The notes under the pieces: model-generated | Told to the model about the DNA's origin: nothing | The model's database searches: none | What the model saw: the letters and a program-made list of their open reading frames with translations, nothing else | Assembly (NCBI GenBank): GCA_900316855.1 | Contig: ONEK01000012.1 | Coordinates: 38,032-102,031, forward strand | Length of the DNA stretch: 64,000 bases | Source: an uncultured Lachnospiraceae bacterium | GTDB taxonomy: Bacteria > Bacillota > Clostridia > Lachnospirales > Lachnospiraceae | Direction: 5' to 3' | Program-made: the position numbers and the translations under genes | Shown: piece after piece, positions 1-8,608 of the stretch | Position numbering within the stretch: position 1 is the first letter of the stretch | Layout: the number at the start of each line of letters is the position of its first letter

Positions 1-38
1 CTGCCGGCTGCTGGCCCGGGCCTTTGGACAGGCGTGAT

Positions 39-1031
39 TTACCCCTGCAGCAGTCCTTCCAAAACCAGAAGACAGCTCAGCGCCAGCACAAGGTCGAGGG
101 CCGATGTGACAGCGAGCATCCGGTTGGCCTTCCCGATATCGTCCGGTGTGATATCGCGGATCGGATCTCCCAGTGCCGACTTGCGGACGAGCTGTCCGAA
201 ATAGACCGCATCGCCGCCAAGCTGCACATCCAGTGCTCCCGCCATCGCACTCTCGGTCTGTCCGGCATTCGGACTCAGGTGCTTTCCCCGGTCCCTCTTA
301 AACATGCGGAGTGCATTGCCTGCATCCAGGCGGAGCAGGGCAGCGGAGACGATCATCGTCATTCCGGCAATCCGGGATGGGACGAAGTTCAGGATGTCGT
401 CCAGCCGTGCCGCCGCAGTCCCGAAATAACGGTAGCGGTCGTTCCGGTAGCCGATCATGGAATCCATGGTGTTGGCCGCCTTGTAGAACAGACCGCCCGG
501 AATCCCGAACAGTGTCAGGTAAAACAGCGGGGCAATCACACCGTCCGAGGCCGATTCCGCAGTAGATTCCACAGCAGCCTTCGCCACGCCCTCCAAAGAG
601 AGCGAAGCCGTTTCCCTTCCTACGATCATGGAGACGGATTTCCGGGCACGCTCCAGGTCCCCCGCCTTCAGATCCTGTTCCACCTTCGAGGACGCAAGGA
701 CCATGGACCTCGCGGCAAGGCACTGCGCACACACAGCCACTTCCAGAGGCAGCACAAGTACCGGGATAGTACGTTCCAGCAGCCGGAGCACCAGAAGACA
801 GCTCCCCGTCACCGTCACTTCGGTCAGAAGAACAAGCAAAAAGCCTGCAAATCTCTTGCGGCCGCGGTCCTGCTCCGGCTGTTCCGACAGCCGGAAAGCC
901 TTTCGCAGCAGCCGTTCGAAATGGCAGATAAGCCAGCCCATTCCCTGAACAGGATGCCACAGCCAGCGCGGATCTCCCACCAGGGCGTCGAGCAGGAAGC
1001 CAAGCAGCAGGACAGCCATCCGCTCACACAT
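39..1031 (-). CDS. cbiB: Adenosylcobinamide-phosphate synthase CbiB/CobD
   Basis: This 330-residue integral membrane enzyme attaches the aminopropanol (or its phosphate) side chain to adenosylcobyric acid, late in cobalamin synthesis. The N-terminal family pattern (hydrophobic start, then LLDALVGDP and WHPVQGMG) is clear, and several long hydrophobic segments follow, as expected. The length is normal for the family. The ATG overlaps the stop of the upstream phosphatase fusion by 8 bases, so it is probably translationally coupled as the last visible gene of the cobalamin operon. Only 38 bases follow it, too few to identify a next gene. Confidence 0.93.
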   Translation of the reverse strand: MCERMAVLLLGFLLDALVGDPRWLWHPVQGMGWLICHFERLLRKAFRLSEQPEQDRGRKRFAGFLLVLLTEVTVTGSCLLVLRLLERTIPVLVLPLEVAVCAQCLAARSMVLASSKVEQDLKAGDLERARKSVSMIVGRETASLSLEGVAKAAVESTAESASDGVIAPLFYLTLFGIPGGLFYKAANTMDSMIGYRNDRYRYFGTAAARLDDILNFVPSRIAGMTMIVSAALLRLDAGNALRMFKRDRGKHLSPNAGQTESAMAGALDVQLGGDAVYFGQLVRKSALGDPIRDITPDDIGKANRMLAVTSALDLVLALSCLLVLEGLLQG

Positions 1032-2025
1032 GGAGCCTCACCTCCCTGATGGACTGCAGAACCGGCCTGCCGCTGCCTGCCCACGTGCATTCCGCTTCAT
1101 AACCTGCAAGGTTGTCACACTGCCAATGGTAAAAGGAGGATGCCGGACGGGAGTAGGAAGACAGCAGCGTCATCAGCGTTCCTCCGTGTACGACCAGCAC
1201 CGCACTCCGGTGAAGAGCTCCGGTGTGCAGGAGGTCCATAAAGGCACCCGTTACCCGGGCTGCAGCCTGCATGCGGGATTCTCCCCCCGGAAAGGGAGCT
1301 TCCCCGCCGGAATCCAGAAACGCCTGATAACCCGGCTGATCCTTCAGCTCGCTGTAGTTCCGGTACTCGAATTCCCCGAAATCCGTCTCTCTGAAATCCG
1401 GTACAACCTGCTGCCGCATCCCGGGAAACAGAAGGCCCGCTGTCTCACGGCAGCGGAGCATAGGACTGACAAACAGGTCCGCATGATCCGGGTCAAAGCC
1501 GGCAGGCAGGAACGGCACGGCCCTTCCGGATAGCTCCTGCAGGAAGGCCCGCTCCTCCGCAAGGATATCCTCCTGTGTCGTTCCGACATAACGATGTTCC
1601 CGGTTTCCCTTCGTTGCGGCATGCCGGAGGAACACAAGGCTCCACGTTCCGCCCTGCTCCCCCTGTGCGCCGCGAAGCGGACCCGGAATGCCCTTCAGCT
1701 GCAGCGGTACTCCGCACGTCATAAGAAAGACCTGATCCGATGCTTCCGCAAGCAGCGCATTGACCCTGCCTGTCGTCTCGCGGAGCTTTCTCTCAAAGGG
1801 GTCCGCGGGAACGACGCCGTCTCCGACTTCCCTCGTCAGAACGACTGCATTTGCAGCCTTACCGGACACCAGAAACTGTTCCGTCTGCCGCAGAGGGTCC
1901 TTCCCCTCTTCCATCAGTGCCCGCACCCTTTCGGGAATATCCGGAACCGCTGCAAGATGAGGAAACCGGGACCGCGCAAACGATTCCTGTCCGGCACCCA
2001 GACCGCCTGTTATCAGAACCAGCAT
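1024..2025 (-). CDS. Degenerate CobU-like domain fused to CobC-type histidine phosphatase
   Basis: This is a 333-residue two-domain protein. Residues 1-115 resemble a shortened CobU (adenosylcobinamide kinase/guanylyltransferase), keeping the family's C-terminal pattern (VVLTREVGDGVVP, then GRVNALLAEASDQV). The P-loop reads GGLGAGQES instead of GG..SGKS, so the catalytic lysine is missing and part of the middle is absent. Residues 130-333 are a histidine phosphatase with RHAATKGN near the start and VVHGGTLM towards the end, as in alpha-ribazole-5'-phosphate phosphatase CobC. It probably dephosphorylates alpha-ribazole phosphate or the cobalamin phosphate. It overlaps cobS by 13 bases and cbiB by 8. 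A complete cobU lies just upstream, so the N-terminal domain is likely non-catalytic. The phosphatase call is firm; the exact substrate is inferred from context. Confidence 0.85.
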   Translation of the reverse strand: MLVLITGGLGAGQESFARSRFPHLAAVPDIPERVRALMEEGKDPLRQTEQFLVSGKAANAVVLTREVGDGVVPADPFERKLRETTGRVNALLAEASDQVFLMTCGVPLQLKGIPGPLRGAQGEQGGTWSLVFLRHAATKGNREHRYVGTTQEDILAEERAFLQELSGRAVPFLPAGFDPDHADLFVSPMLRCRETAGLLFPGMRQQVVPDFRETDFGEFEYRNYSELKDQPGYQAFLDSGGEAPFPGGESRMQAAARVTGAFMDLLHTGALHRSAVLVVHGGTLMTLLSSYSRPASSFYHWQCDNLAGYEAECTWAGSGRPVLQSIREVRLHV

Positions 2026-2756
2026 AATACCTCCCGGAATACACGCTGTCCGACGACCAGTACGACGAGCATCCAGAGCTCACACTGGCACAGGAAATAT
2101 CCCGCCAGGTCACCTGTCGTTCCGCCGAACACCCTGACACTGAACAGCCGGTAATAGAGAAAGACCGCGGCACCCGCCGCAAGGACCATCACGGCGGACC
2201 ATCCCCACAGGAGGATTTCCAGTACAGACAGACCCGCGAACTCAACAAGCAGGACTGCAAGGACCCGGCGTCCGGCCGCGTCAGAAAATGTGCGCAGCAT
2301 GCCGTCCTTTTTCGCCTTCGGGAATCGGACGACCGAGATCGCTGAAAGTATCCTGGAACAGACAAAGCCGCAGGCATAAAGCGGTATCGTTTCCTCCGTG
2401 ACGGCACCGGCTGCGCCGGAAAACAGCAGGATAAAGACCATTCCATAGATGACGGCAAAGCCTCCGAGGTGCGGATCCTTCATGATCTGCAGCTTTTTAT
2501 CCCGGTCCGTGCAGGAATGGATGGCATCCTCCGCATCGAGAAACCCGTCCAGGTGAATGCCGCCCGTCACGAGGACAGGAATCGCTGTAAGAAGCGCTGC
2601 GCGCAGGAAATCCGGGAACTGCAGCAGACTGCAGATCCGGAAACCGGCAAGGCTCAGCAGAGCGCAGACCGCACCGACCAGAGGAAACCAGCACAGCGCG
2701 TATTTCATGCTGCGGGGAGTCCAGGAGATCTGCGGCACCGGAAGGGCGGAATACAT
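2013..2756 (-). CDS. cobS: Adenosylcobinamide-GDP ribazoletransferase CobS (true start probably ATT at 2783)
   Basis: This membrane enzyme joins adenosylcobinamide-GDP to alpha-ribazole (phosphate) to give adenosylcobalamin (phosphate). The sequence has the CobS pattern (MYSALPVPQISW, GGIHLDGFLDAEDA, then hydrophobic segments). The coordinates use the first ATG, at 2756, but that ATG has no ribosome binding site. The reading frame stays open upstream and encodes IRSLIVAFS, which matches the usual CobS N-terminus. It begins at an ATT codon (2783-2781) seven bases after a GGAGG. Starting there would give a 13-base overlap with cobU, in keeping with the overlaps throughout this operon. Confidence 0.92.
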   Translation of the reverse strand: MYSALPVPQISWTPRSMKYALCWFPLVGAVCALLSLAGFRICSLLQFPDFLRAALLTAIPVLVTGGIHLDGFLDAEDAIHSCTDRDKKLQIMKDPHLGGFAVIYGMVFILLFSGAAGAVTEETIPLYACGFVCSRILSAISVVRFPKAKKDGMLRTFSDAAGRRVLAVLLVEFAGLSVLEILLWGWSAVMVLAAGAAVFLYYRLFSVRVFGGTTGDLAGYFLCQCELWMLVVLVVGQRVFREVLCWF

Positions 2757-2770
2757 GGAAAAAGCAACAA

Positions 2771-3358
2771 TCAGTGAGCGAATGGTTCTACCTCCTCCGG
2801 TGCGGTACCGCCGTCTGCTGTGTCCGTACGGCTTCCGGGAGTAACCGGGATACCGCAGACGACACGAACGAGCTCCGTTCCGGGCAGGGCTGCAAGACTT
2901 TCCTGCACGAAGGAAAGATTCCGGAGAAACCGCATGGTTTCAGCGTCATACAGCTCACCGTCCGCAAAAAGGTCATTGCATACAACAACAAGCCTCCCGC
3001 AGGCGTCTGCAAGCTGACGCAGTTCTTCCAGCACCTCCTGTACAGGCCGCGGATCCGGCACAAACGTCTCATTCGCAAGAAGGTTCGTCAGGTCTTCGAG
3101 GAGCACGGCGTCTTCGCATCGAATCCTGCCGTCCCTGATCAGAGCCGGAATATCCCTTTCCTGTTCCAGTGTGACCAGTCCGAGTCCTTCCCGCTGTCTG
3201 CGGTGGCGGGCAATCCGGGACAAGGTCTCCGGATTCTCTTCGCGCCGCATGGTGGCAAGGTAGATTCTCCTGCCATGGCAGGGGCACCGTGTAAGGAGCC
3301 GTTCCGCATATTCACTCTTGCCGGAACCGGCTCCGCCGGTCACCAATGTCAGCTGCAT
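2771..3358 (-). CDS. cobU: Bifunctional adenosylcobinamide kinase / adenosylcobinamide-phosphate guanylyltransferase
   Basis: This 195-residue cytoplasmic enzyme phosphorylates adenosylcobinamide and then transfers GMP to it, activating it for CobS. An intact P-loop (VTGGAGSGKSEYAE) is at the N-terminus, followed by YLATM, the RIARHRRQR stretch that supplies the family histidine, and LLEDLTNLLANE. The length is normal. The start overlaps the end of the cbiA-cobT fusion by 10 bases. It is the functional counterpart of the degenerate CobU domain two genes downstream. Confidence 0.95.
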   Translation of the reverse strand: MQLTLVTGGAGSGKSEYAERLLTRCPCHGRRIYLATMRREENPETLSRIARHRRQREGLGLVTLEQERDIPALIRDGRIRCEDAVLLEDLTNLLANETFVPDPRPVQEVLEELRQLADACGRLVVVCNDLFADGELYDAETMRFLRNLSFVQESLAALPGTELVRVVCGIPVTPGSRTDTADGGTAPEEVEPFAH

Positions 3359-5745
3359 GCGTCCGGATACCTCCTGTAAGGCAGGATTCCTTCGTCCTGA
3401 AACGTGTCCAGTTTATGATAAATCTCCAGGGCAAGATCCAGAAGAGGCAGAGCCATCAGAGCACCGCACCCCTCTCCCTGGGCAAGGTCCGCCGTAAGAA
3501 ACGCGGAGAGCTTCAGCTCCTTCAGGATCTTCTTCTCGAGATGCTCCCCTGAAAGGTGTGTCGCCAGCATGACCTGCGCGGCACGCGGATCGATGCGCAC
3601 TGCGCTCAGAGCAGCCGCCGCACTGATCACACCGTCGATGAGAACCGGCACCCCGCAGCGGACAGCACCGAGGAATACACCGGCCATCGCCGCAATCTCC
3701 AGTCCTCCGGCGGCGGCAAGCACCCCGGTCGGATCCTGTACGTCCCGGATTCTGTCAAGGGATCTTCGAACGACGCGGACTTTTCTTGACAGTCCGGCAT
3801 CGTCCAGTCCGGCGCCGCGTCCCGTGACGCGCTCCGCCGGCAAACCCAGGAAATGCCCCGCCAGTACGCCGGCCGCAGTGGTGTTGCCGATCCCCATCTC
3901 TCCCACGGCAAGGAGACGGTATCCGCCCCCCGCAAGACTGCAGGCCGCCTCCGCTCCCGTCTCCAGCGCCTTCCGGCACTCCTGCAGCGTCATGGCATCC
4001 TTTACAGCGAGGTCCTCCGTCCCGCGGCGGACCTTGCGGTCTACGACTGTGCCGGTCACGAGCTCCTTTTCGTCATAAGGCTCTGTGTCCATGCCAGCAT
4101 CCAGTACGAAGAGATCCGTTCCCGTCTTCCCTGCAAGAATAGATGCCGCTCCCCTGCCGGACGCAAGGTTCTCCGCTACCTTCCGCGTAACACTGCTGTC
4201 TGTCTGCGTCACACCCTCACGGACCACTCCGTGGTCACCCGCAAAGACCAGCAGTGCCCGGGGTGTCAGAGGTCCCGGGTCCTGTTCCCCGCGGATCTGT
4301 CCAATCCGGATCACGGTGTCTTCCAGCTTCCCGAAGGAATCAATCGGCTTCGCCAGCGCATCCCAGCGCGACCTGATCCGCTTCCCGGTCCTGACCCTGC
4401 TGCAGGCCTTCAGGAACGAAAAAAAAGCTGTCGGATCAGATGGAAAATAAAAATGCGGAAAGCCGGCGAGCAAAGTATCTGTATAGTGAATTGCCGGATC
4501 CTTCCTGCCGGTTGACGTCCTGGTCAGTACAAAACCATCCCCCGGATCATCGGATTCCCAGTAATGAAATTCATGGCAGGGAAGTGTCACACCCGCATCG
4601 CCCAGCAATCCTCCGCGCACGGAGGAGGCACTGGCATAGCCGAAGCGGACGAGATGCTCCGTCTCGCGGGCGGAGCAGGACAGAACACCGCACAGCTTCC
4701 GCGGGTGTTCCTTAAGGGGTTGAAGCTTCTCATGCAGATAGAGGAACCCGCCGCACTCCGCAATAGTCGGAAGTCCTGCTGCCACCGCGGATTTCAGCTC
4801 CCTGCGAAGCTGCCTGTTGGCGTGCAGTGCTTCCAGGCATTGTTCCGGATAGCCTCCGCCCAGGTACAGGCCGTCGATATCCTCCGGCAGATGCACGTCG
4901 CAAAGGGGTGAAAACGGAACCAGCTCCGCTCCCATTTCCGTCAGCAGCTCCTCATTCTCGGCATAATAGAAATCAAACGCACGGTCCTTCGCGATTGCAA
5001 TCCTGACCGGCGAAGAAAGATGCGGCAGATCCGGCGTTACACCCGCGGGGACTTCGCCCGCTTCCTCCGCAACCTTCAGAATGCCCTGAAAATCCAGTGT
5101 TGCCTGCGCGGTCTGCTTCAGCCGCGCGACCCATGCCTCCTGATTTTCGCGCGTATCCGGCGTCTGCAGTCCCAGATGCCGCGGCAAAACCATGAGGTCT
5201 GCATCGTCCGGCAGGTATCCCAGTACCGGAATCGAAAGCTCCTCCTGCAGGAAGGCACGGATCCGGGGATAGTAGCCGGGGCTGACGCGGTTCAGGATGA
5301 TGCCGCGGATGCGGCTGTCCTTCCGGTAGTCCATCAGGCCGCGGATCGAAGCGGCCAGGGAAACGGAGGCTCCTTTCGCGTCCACAACGAGGATGACCGG
5401 CGTGCGGGTCAGCTGAGCAATCTCATAGGACGAGCCCTGTGTGGTCTGTCCCGCCCCGTCGTAATATCCCATGACGCCCTCGATCACAGCCAGATCAGAG
5501 CCGGCGGATCTTTGTGCAAAAATCCCCTGCAGTCTTTCCCCGGGCGTAAAGAAGCTGTCAAGGTTTCCTCCCCTGACCCCCAGGACACTCCTGTGAAACA
5601 TCGGATCAATATAGTCGGGACCGCACTTGAAGGAGGAGATGTTCCTCCCCCTGTCGTGCAGCACTCCGATGAGGGCACACGTTACTGTTGTCTTCCCGCT
5701 GCCAGATTTCGGAGCGGCAAGCATGATTCTCGGAAGCATTGTCAT
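3349..5745 (-). CDS. cbiA-cobT: Cobyrinate a,c-diamide synthase fused to CobT phosphoribosyltransferase
   Basis: This 798-residue fusion combines two cobalamin enzymes. Residues 1-450 are CbiA: an ATP-binding N-terminus with P-loop PKSGSGKTTV and a glutamine amidotransferase domain with the nucleophile in IAECGGFLYL. It amidates side chains a and c of cobyrinate. The last 340 residues are CobT, nicotinate-nucleotide:dimethylbenzimidazole phosphoribosyltransferase, with FAGDHGVV, GEMGIGNTTAAG and a late GEG that supplies the catalytic glutamate. It makes alpha-ribazole phosphate, the CobS and CobC substrate. The ATG at 5745 follows a GGTGA and begins the conserved MTMLPRIMLAAPKSG; the frame is open further upstream, but that would overlap cbiE-cbiT. 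Confidence 0.95.
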   Translation of the reverse strand: MTMLPRIMLAAPKSGSGKTTVTCALIGVLHDRGRNISSFKCGPDYIDPMFHRSVLGVRGGNLDSFFTPGERLQGIFAQRSAGSDLAVIEGVMGYYDGAGQTTQGSSYEIAQLTRTPVILVVDAKGASVSLAASIRGLMDYRKDSRIRGIILNRVSPGYYPRIRAFLQEELSIPVLGYLPDDADLMVLPRHLGLQTPDTRENQEAWVARLKQTAQATLDFQGILKVAEEAGEVPAGVTPDLPHLSSPVRIAIAKDRAFDFYYAENEELLTEMGAELVPFSPLCDVHLPEDIDGLYLGGGYPEQCLEALHANRQLRRELKSAVAAGLPTIAECGGFLYLHEKLQPLKEHPRKLCGVLSCSARETEHLVRFGYASASSVRGGLLGDAGVTLPCHEFHYWESDDPGDGFVLTRTSTGRKDPAIHYTDTLLAGFPHFYFPSDPTAFFSFLKACSRVRTGKRIRSRWDALAKPIDSFGKLEDTVIRIGQIRGEQDPGPLTPRALLVFAGDHGVVREGVTQTDSSVTRKVAENLASGRGAASILAGKTGTDLFVLDAGMDTEPYDEKELVTGTVVDRKVRRGTEDLAVKDAMTLQECRKALETGAEAACSLAGGGYRLLAVGEMGIGNTTAAGVLAGHFLGLPAERVTGRGAGLDDAGLSRKVRVVRRSLDRIRDVQDPTGVLAAAGGLEIAAMAGVFLGAVRCGVPVLIDGVISAAAALSAVRIDPRAAQVMLATHLSGEHLEKKILKELKLSAFLTADLAQGEGCGALMALPLLDLALEIYHKLDTFQDEGILPYRRYPDACS

Positions 5746-5767
5746 AGTGTAAGAATCACCCCTGTGT

Positions 5768-7054
5768 TCAGACTGACGCAGGTGCAATAACCGCAATCAG
5801 CACAGGATTCTGTGCGGTACGGATGTGAACCCTTCCCGCTTTCCGGTAGCGGGTGACAGACAGATCACGCATCGAAACCGTAAACCTGCCCTCCGTCTCC
5901 AGCTGCCCGGCAAGCTGCAGAATCTCCTGTATGGTTTCTCCGGATACTGCTGTGATGGCAACACGGATCTGCGGACTGCGTTCCAGCAGCATCCGGACAA
6001 TCCCCGCAAGATTTCCGCCGCTTCCTCCGATCAGTGCGTGGGTCGGCACGGGAAGTCCCGCGTCTGCGGAATCCGGTGCAAGACACTGCGGTGCTGTCCC
6101 GGCGAGTACGACCGTATTCCGTACTCCAAACCGGTCCAGGTTCCGATACAGAACAGACAGCGCATCCGGATTCCGCTCCACCGCAACGATGGTTCCCCGG
6201 GAGAGAATGCGTGAGGCGGCCACACTCACGGAGCCCGTGCCTGCGCCGATGTCATACAGGACCGAGTCCGCCGAAAGATGGAGCAGAGAAAGCGCCAGGT
6301 CCCGCACTTCCTGTTTGGTCATGGGGGTAGGGCGGGGATTCCGTGTTCCGTCTTCCTGTATGTCCCGCACGAATTCCTCATCCGGAATGTCGAATCCTGT
6401 ATCCTGCATCCGGGGGTGGTCATTCTCGAACAGGGCGAGAGAGAGCGGGGGCAGGCTCTCCTGCAGAAAATCAGAAAGGGTCCCTGCCTTTATCCGTTCT
6501 TCGGGATACGAGAGGGAGGACGCCAGTGTCAGCCGGATCTGCGGGTCCGCATTCTGCAGATTCAGCAAAAGCTGCCGGAAGCTGTCCCCGTCCCCCGGCA
6601 AAAGGAGCAGTCTGCGGTTCCCAAGAACCGCCGGCAGGGCGTCCGCCTGTCTCCCGTGCGCAGAGAAAATACATACCTCCGTGCGGTCCAGTCCCAGATA
6701 ATCGAGGAAATAGTCCGCACTGGAAATTCCGGGAATACGTTTTACAGGGTCTCGCTTCCACGAAGAAGCACCGGATGACAGAGAAAGGCTGCCGGAATAC
6801 AGCACCGCTGCAGCGGAACTGTCCGGTTCCCGGGAAAACTCCGACACAATAGCATCCCGCCGGTAGATGTTACGGAGTGTCTTGCCCGCGAGCTCTGCCT
6901 CTCCCAGAATCTGCGCCGCGGTCTGCAGCATGCGGGGTGATCCATAGAGAATTCCGGCACAGGAAATGGCCTGCCGCGCCCTGGCACAGACAAGTCCCGG
7001 ATCGCCCGGACCCATACCGACCAGTGTTATCCTGCTGAACAGTTCCTTCGACAT
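5768..7054 (-). CDS. cbiE-cbiT: Cobalt-precorrin-7 C5-methyltransferase / C15-methyltransferase-decarboxylase (CbiE-CbiT fusion, CobL-like)
   Basis: This 428-residue fusion corresponds to CobL of the aerobic pathway. Residues 1-215 are the CbiE tetrapyrrole methylase (LVGMGPGDPGLV near the start, LYGSPRML, then LLPGDGDSF). The C-terminal part is CbiT, a Rossmann methyltransferase with the SAM-binding motif LYDIGAGTGSVSVAA and a preceding RNPRPTPMTKQEVR. Together they methylate C5 and C15 and decarboxylate ring C acetate. AAAGG sits before the ATG, and the gene starts one base after cbiJ ends. Confidence 0.94.
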   Translation of the reverse strand: MSKELFSRITLVGMGPGDPGLVCARARQAISCAGILYGSPRMLQTAAQILGEAELAGKTLRNIYRRDAIVSEFSREPDSSAAAVLYSGSLSLSSGASSWKRDPVKRIPGISSADYFLDYLGLDRTEVCIFSAHGRQADALPAVLGNRRLLLLPGDGDSFRQLLLNLQNADPQIRLTLASSLSYPEERIKAGTLSDFLQESLPPLSLALFENDHPRMQDTGFDIPDEEFVRDIQEDGTRNPRPTPMTKQEVRDLALSLLHLSADSVLYDIGAGTGSVSVAASRILSRGTIVAVERNPDALSVLYRNLDRFGVRNTVVLAGTAPQCLAPDSADAGLPVPTHALIGGSGGNLAGIVRMLLERSPQIRVAITAVSGETIQEILQLAGQLETEGRFTVSMRDLSVTRYRKAGRVHIRTAQNPVLIAVIAPASV

Positions 7055-7055
7055 A

Positions 7056-7874
7056 TTAACCTTTCTGCTGTTTTGTAAGGGATAACCGCACCAGCAGCTG
7101 CTGTGCCTGACGCAGGGACAGCAGGGAGCCGGCCTGGCCGGATTCCTCCTGTGCCGCCTGCGGCGGACCGATCACAACGATCTTCATGCAGAGGTGCTGC
7201 GCCGCTTCCAGCTTCTCCCTTAATCCGCCCGCGGTGCCTGAGTCCTTCGTCACAAGGACAGCCGCACCGCTGTCCCGGAACATCGCTTCGTTCAGCTCCC
7301 GGGAGAAGGGTCCCTGCATGAGGATAATCTGCCTGCCTGCAAGGCCGGTGGATTTCAGGATCCCCAGTGCCCTCTCATCCGGAAGTGCCCGCACTACGGC
7401 ACGCCTGGCAAAATCCGGAATCCCCGCCGCATAAACTGCAATATCCTTCGTTCCCGTGGTGAAAAAAATCCTGCCGCTCTCCCGGCAAAGAAGCCCGGCT
7501 GCCTCTGCCGCGTCCTCCGCAAGAAGAACACCCGCTTCCTCACGCAGTAGCTCCGCCGGCAGGATGCCTTCCCTCCGCACCCTGCAGCAGGGCAGGGAGA
7601 GCTTACGGGATGCCGCCGCCACGTTTTCCGAAACCTCCACGGCATAGGGATGCGTTGCGTCCAGGACCAGCTCCGGTGAGAGCAAAGACAGAGTCCGGAC
7701 CATTTCCGACGCGTCCAGCCTCCCCGCATGAACTCTTATCCGTTCGGAAACCGGCAGGAGATGTGCCCCGTAGCTGCCCGCAACGAACACGTCTGTCGTC
7801 ACACCGGCATCTGCCGCTGTTTCCGCAAGGATGCGGCCCTCACTGGTTCCACCGAACAGAGCAATCGTCTTCAC
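7056..7874 (-). CDS. cbiJ: Cobalt-precorrin-6A reductase
   Basis: This 272-residue enzyme uses a nicotinamide cofactor to reduce the macrocycle of (cobalt-)precorrin-6A. The N-terminus has the family's nucleotide-binding pattern IALFGGTSEGRILAE, followed by LVLDATHPYAVEVS and a late LVTKDSG. I chose a GTG start at 7874 because its GTGA overlaps the cbiH stop codon, the coupling used elsewhere in this operon. The frame continues 22 codons upstream, but that stretch lies inside cbiH and lacks family similarity. Confidence 0.93.
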   Translation of the reverse strand: MKTIALFGGTSEGRILAETAADAGVTTDVFVAGSYGAHLLPVSERIRVHAGRLDASEMVRTLSLLSPELVLDATHPYAVEVSENVAAASRKLSLPCCRVRREGILPAELLREEAGVLLAEDAAEAAGLLCRESGRIFFTTGTKDIAVYAAGIPDFARRAVVRALPDERALGILKSTGLAGRQIILMQGPFSRELNEAMFRDSGAAVLVTKDSGTAGGLREKLEAAQHLCMKIVVIGPPQAAQEESGQAGSLLSLRQAQQLLVRLSLTKQQKG

Positions 7875-8608
7875 AGTGTATATCCCCTGGGTGTGACAAG
7901 ACGGTTCCGCACAACGCGCGTCCGGCTGCTGCCGATCCACACCGTCATCAGCATATCCGGCTTCACGCCGCGCAGGTCCCCGAGCGTCAGGATGCGCGAC
8001 TCCTGTCCCGGCCTCGCTATGCAGCGCACAATACCGCAGAGCCGGTCCGCCGGAAGGATTTCCAGCAGGAGATCACAGGCTCTCCTGAGTCCGTCCGGCC
8101 TGTGGAGGCTGCCCGGATTGTACAGGCAGATGGCAAAGTCGCCCTCCGCAGCGTACCGCAGACGTTTCTCAATGATCTCCCGCGGTGTCAGAAGATCACT
8201 CAGGCTCAGCACGACAAAATCATGATCCAGCGGAGCTCCCAGAAGCGCTGCCCCGGATAGTGCCGCGCTGATGCCCGGAATCACGGTGACCTCCACATCA
8301 GGAAAAGCTTCCGCCATCTCGAGACAAAGTCCCGCCATGCCGTAAATTCCCGCATCACCGGACGAAACCACGGCAACATTCTCTCCTTCGGAAGCATACT
8401 TCAGGGCGAGCGCGCAGCGTTCCTTCTCCTGCCGCATGCCGGTTCCTTCCATGGGACGGCCCGGAAAGAGGTCCCGGATCAGGTTCAGATAGGTGGTATA
8501 ACCGATAATCCGGTCGGCTTCCGAAAGAATCCGGAGCGCCTCCTCCGTCATATGATCCCGGTCCCCCGGACCGATTCCAACCACATACAGACGGCCCATT
8601 TTGCTCAC
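7871..8608 (-). CDS. cbiH: Cobalt-factor III / precorrin-3B C17-methyltransferase
   Basis: This 245-residue SAM-dependent tetrapyrrole methylase performs the C17 methylation that accompanies ring contraction. The first strand and loop read LYVVGIGPGDRDHMTEEA, with VVSSGDAGIYGMAG and VIPGISAA further on, as in CbiH/CobJ. The start GTG overlaps the stop of cbiF-cbiG by four bases (GTGA); an ATG three codons downstream is the alternative. The length is typical of stand-alone CbiH. Confidence 0.95.
   Translation of the reverse strand: MSKMGRLYVVGIGPGDRDHMTEEALRILSEADRIIGYTTYLNLIRDLFPGRPMEGTGMRQEKERCALALKYASEGENVAVVSSGDAGIYGMAGLCLEMAEAFPDVEVTVIPGISAALSGAALLGAPLDHDFVVLSLSDLLTPREIIEKRLRYAAEGDFAICLYNPGSLHRPDGLRRACDLLLEILPADRLCGIVRCIARPGQESRILTLGDLRGVKPDMLMTVWIGSSRTRVVRNRLVTPRGYTL

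Noticed and set aside
1..38. Possible next gene of the cobalamin operon at the left edge
   Set aside because: Only 38 bases remain; no start codon with a ribosome binding site can be recognised.
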